This document shows, one piece after another, positions 62,184 through 64,000 of a stretch of DNA of 64,000 nucleotides. Source of the stretch: Pseudomonas sp. URMO17WK12:I2. GTDB lineage: Bacteria; Pseudomonadota; Gammaproteobacteria; Pseudomonadales; Pseudomonadaceae. Each line of letters begins with the position of its first letter. Within the stretch, counting starts at the first letter, position 1. The position numbers and the translations under genes are program-made. The stretch covers positions 396,367-460,366 of the forward strand of contig NZ_QKYW01000002.1 of the NCBI RefSeq assembly GCF_003253735.1. Direction: 5' to 3'. The notes under the pieces are model-generated. The model saw nothing but the letters and a program-made list of their open reading frames with translations, had not been told where the DNA came from and did no database searches.

Positions 62184-63238
62184 AAAGTCGCTCTCAAGTA
62201 GCGCGCACTGGCCCCTATCGCTTGCTCGATAGCGGGCCAGTCGCGTTTATGGCGATGCAAAAAGGCGTTGGTCTGGCTCAGATCGAAACGCTCTCGCTGG
62301 ATGAAATCCAGCGATTCCGGCTCGACCTGCAGTAGATTCGGCAACCCCGGAAGGGCCAGCAAGGCCTTGAGCACAGCCATTGGCACGTGTCGCTGCGGTG
62401 GCCGAACCTGCAACACTTGCGCCAGTGCTTGAACCAGGCCGTGCAGATTGGGCGTGCGCGCATCCAGCGCCAATAACGACTGCCCGATCATTTGCGGATC
62501 GAAAGCCGCCAGACGGATCAGCTCCACCAGAAAATCCACACTGATCAGTGGCAACCAGTGCTGCGACGAGCCCGGTATTGCGCGTAAGCGCCGCTCACTC
62601 AATTGTCGCGCCAGCTCAGCGAACGGCTGCCCCGGCAGCATATGGCCGGTTTGAGTGTGGCCGCACAACGTGGCCGGATGAACCACGGTCAGTGCGCCGC
62701 CGCCAAGGCTCATCTCGGCATGCACGCGATAGTGGGCCTCCAGCTTGCTCCCTTCATAACCGCCCACACGCCGATACACGGCGGGCCAATCGGTGAGCTC
62801 CGGCTGCCTTGCCTTTACCCCAACCCTCGCCAAATGCTGCGCATTGCATAGCATGTAGCCGCCTACCATCAGCAGCCGAGCATCGTTGTGCAGCGCCAGT
62901 TGCGCAATCCGCTGCGCACCGTCGACGTTCACCTTACGGGCCTGGGCCGGCGACAGGCCCCAGGCGAACTGAACCCCCAGATGAAACAAGGTTGCACAGC
63001 CCGCCACCTGACGCTGTGCGGCTGCGTCCAGGCCTAGCCCGGGCTGAGACAGATCACCTTGCACGGCACTCAGCATCCGCGCATTGCCACCCAGTTCGGT
63101 TACCCGCTGGCAAAGCAATGGAAACTCGCTGATACGCCGCATCAGCACCACCGGCGAGTAGCCGTGGCGGCTGAGATTGACCAGCAGGTGCCGACCGATA
63201 AAACCACTGCCGCCGGTAACCAGACAGGATGTATTCAT
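62168..63238 (-). CDS. NAD-dependent epimerase/dehydratase family protein
   Basis: This 356-residue extended SDR has the cofactor motif VTGGSGFIGRHLLVNLSRHG at the start and the active-site-like YRRVGGYEGSKLEAH, where the usual Y-x3-K appears as YEGSK. Substrate is unknown: sugar nucleotide, steroid or flavonoid-type reductases all belong here. It is divergent from a MerR-type regulator with a palindromic operator 33-54 bases before its ATG, so it is probably the regulated target. Confidence 0.88.
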   Translation of the reverse strand: MNTSCLVTGGSGFIGRHLLVNLSRHGYSPVVLMRRISEFPLLCQRVTELGGNARMLSAVQGDLSQPGLGLDAAAQRQVAGCATLFHLGVQFAWGLSPAQARKVNVDGAQRIAQLALHNDARLLMVGGYMLCNAQHLARVGVKARQPELTDWPAVYRRVGGYEGSKLEAHYRVHAEMSLGGGALTVVHPATLCGHTQTGHMLPGQPFAELARQLSERRLRAIPGSSQHWLPLISVDFLVELIRLAAFDPQMIGQSLLALDARTPNLHGLVQALAQVLQVRPPQRHVPMAVLKALLALPGLPNLLQVEPESLDFIQRERFDLSQTNAFLHRHKRDWPAIEQAIGASARYLRATFYAAS

Positions 63239-63271
63239 AACGGCTCACTCGATAAGGAAGCCGCAGGCTAA

Positions 63272-63293
63272 ACTATAGAGCCCGCTCTACAGT
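63272..63293. promoter_or_regulatory. MerR-type operator between epimerase and regulator
   Basis: ACTATAGAGC and GCTCTACAGT form an inverted repeat with one mismatch around CC, lying 13 bases before the MerR ATG. This is the standard spacing and length for a MerR-family site within a long-spacer promoter. Confidence 0.7.
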
Positions 63294-63305
63294 CAAGAGG
63301 CAACC

Positions 63306-63707
63306 ATGCGCATCGGCGAGCTCGAACGCAGCAGCGGCGCCAGCCGCCATACCCTGCGTTACTACGAAACCCTGGGCCTGATCCAGGCAAGGCGGTTGGC
63401 GAACAATTACCGCGACTACCCTGACCACAGCCTCGAAGACCTGCACTTCATCCAGACCGGCCAGCGCATGGGCTTTTCACTCGATGAGCTCGGCAGCATC
63501 CTGAAAGCCAGGCGTGCGCAGCAGATCGACTGCGCGCAGGGCGCACTATTGGTCGCCGGCAAACTGCAGGAGATCGAGAGCCGGATCGAAGAGCTTCATG
63601 CCATGCGCGCCTATCTGCGCCAGGAACACCAACGCCTCGAGGCAAGTGCGGCAGCCCAGGCGGCATTGGCTGGTAGCTCGGGCTGCACGTCCATCAAGCC
63701 GGTGTGA
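63306..63707 (+). CDS. MerR-family transcriptional regulator
   Basis: This 133-residue protein has a winged HTH at residues 1-70 (MRIGELERSSGASRHTLRYY, ETLGLIQARRLANNYRDYPD), then a coiled coil (about 75-118). The C-terminus has a Cys (GSSGCTSIKPV), and another is at DCAQGALL. That could be a metal or redox site, but the spacing does not match CueR or ZntR. It is divergent from the epimerase gene with a typical MerR operator between them. AAGAGG precedes the ATG. Confidence 0.9.
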   Translation: MRIGELERSSGASRHTLRYYETLGLIQARRLANNYRDYPDHSLEDLHFIQTGQRMGFSLDELGSILKARRAQQIDCAQGALLVAGKLQEIESRIEELHAMRAYLRQEHQRLEASAAAQAALAGSSGCTSIKPV

Positions 63708-63729
63708 AGTCGCGTCTACTGGCTGCTCG

Positions 63730-64000
63730 CTAGCGCAACTCGAAGGGATCGGCATCCTGGTGCGCCGGGAAGCGCTCGCGGTAGGCGGTTAAGGCCGCAC
63801 TATCGAGGCGCTGATGGAACACGCCAGCCTTGTCGTGGGCATCGAGCAGGCTGTCGCCCTGGAAATCCAGCACCTGGGAATCGCCGCTGTAGGGGTGGCC
63901 CTTGCCGTCCACGCCGATGCGATTGACCGCCGCCACGTAGCAGAGGTTTTCGATGGCGCGCGCCGGCAGCAGGCGGTTCCAGTGCAGGCGACGCGCCGCC
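63730..64000 (-). CDS. C-terminal part of a nitrilase-superfamily amidase
   Basis: The gene runs off the right edge of the window. The 90 visible codons read RRLHWNRLLPARAIENLCYV, then AAVNRIGVDGKGHPYSGDSQ, then VLDFQGDSLLDAHDKAGVFH. This is the C-terminal third of a carbon-nitrogen hydrolase of the omega-amidase type (YafV-like), including the RAIEN...NR segment. The catalytic Cys is expected outside the window. The stop is at 63730-63732. Confidence 0.85.
   Translation of the reverse strand, partial: AARRLHWNRLLPARAIENLCYVAAVNRIGVDGKGHPYSGDSQVLDFQGDSLLDAHDKAGVFHQRLDSAALTAYRERFPAHQDADPFELR

Noticed and set aside
1..64000. CRISPR arrays
   Set aside because: I saw no regularly spaced direct repeats of suitable length; the recurring words are palindromic repeats and IS ends.

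Overview
The window looks like a Pseudomonas chromosome. The evidence is an MvaT-type H-NS protein, a leuA gene with a leucine-rich leader ORF, a gamma-glutamyl polyamine catabolic (pau/puu) cluster, and dispersed palindromic repeats of the kind common in this genus. The species cannot be named from this sequence. By eye, the right end (about 50.0-64 kb) has GC-rich core codon use, while much of the left and centre is lower in GC and carries many mobile-element traces.

Layout. Positions 1-17.9 kb are a mosaic of small accessory modules: a Cys/His-rich unknown protein, a secreted repeat-family protein, a YVTN beta-propeller, a LysR/TDT-transporter pair, a UDG-like protein, a fluoride-resistance unit (fluoride riboswitch, fluC, DUF190, decayed pyrophosphatase), DMT and MFS exporters, and a TetR gene behind two perfect palindromes. 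This stretch also holds an IS1182-type insertion sequence, two short non-autonomous relatives and a truncated integrase. All sit inside or against a dispersed palindromic repeat and are bracketed by GGCC. Positions 17.9-25.2 kb encode a three-gene phosphorelay: an HD-GYP response regulator, a 1468-residue hybrid kinase, and a double-receiver kinase. Positions 25.4-27.4 kb hold small poorly known genes, some decayed. A chemotaxis receptor and an FMN reductase/thiolase pair follow.

Positions about 32.2-50.0 kb form a putative integrated island. Its left edge cuts the 5' end off a thiolase gene and its right edge cuts the 5' half off a ybdG-type mscS gene. At the right end are three overlapping tyrosine-recombinase-like genes plus a small coiled-coil gene, an arrangement like TnpABC or 'recombinase in trio' modules. 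The cargo includes endonuclease I, an extra MvaT, and a complete type III (HORMA/TRIP13) CBASS anti-phage system under a divergent HTH/ImmA-type protease pair (CapH/CapP-like). Downstream of the CBASS core, in the same direction, are a PD-(D/E)xK-type protein, a TIR-like protein, a DUF6338-type membrane protein, and a tandem array of four proline-rich proteins of 40-45 residues, too short for ordinary gene calling. This run is the most likely novel system in the window.

Positions 50.8-64 kb are core chromosome: leuA, an APC permease, pauD/B/C/A-type genes with a divergent LysR gene, an alcohol dehydrogenase, an epimerase/MerR pair, and the end of a nitrilase-family gene.
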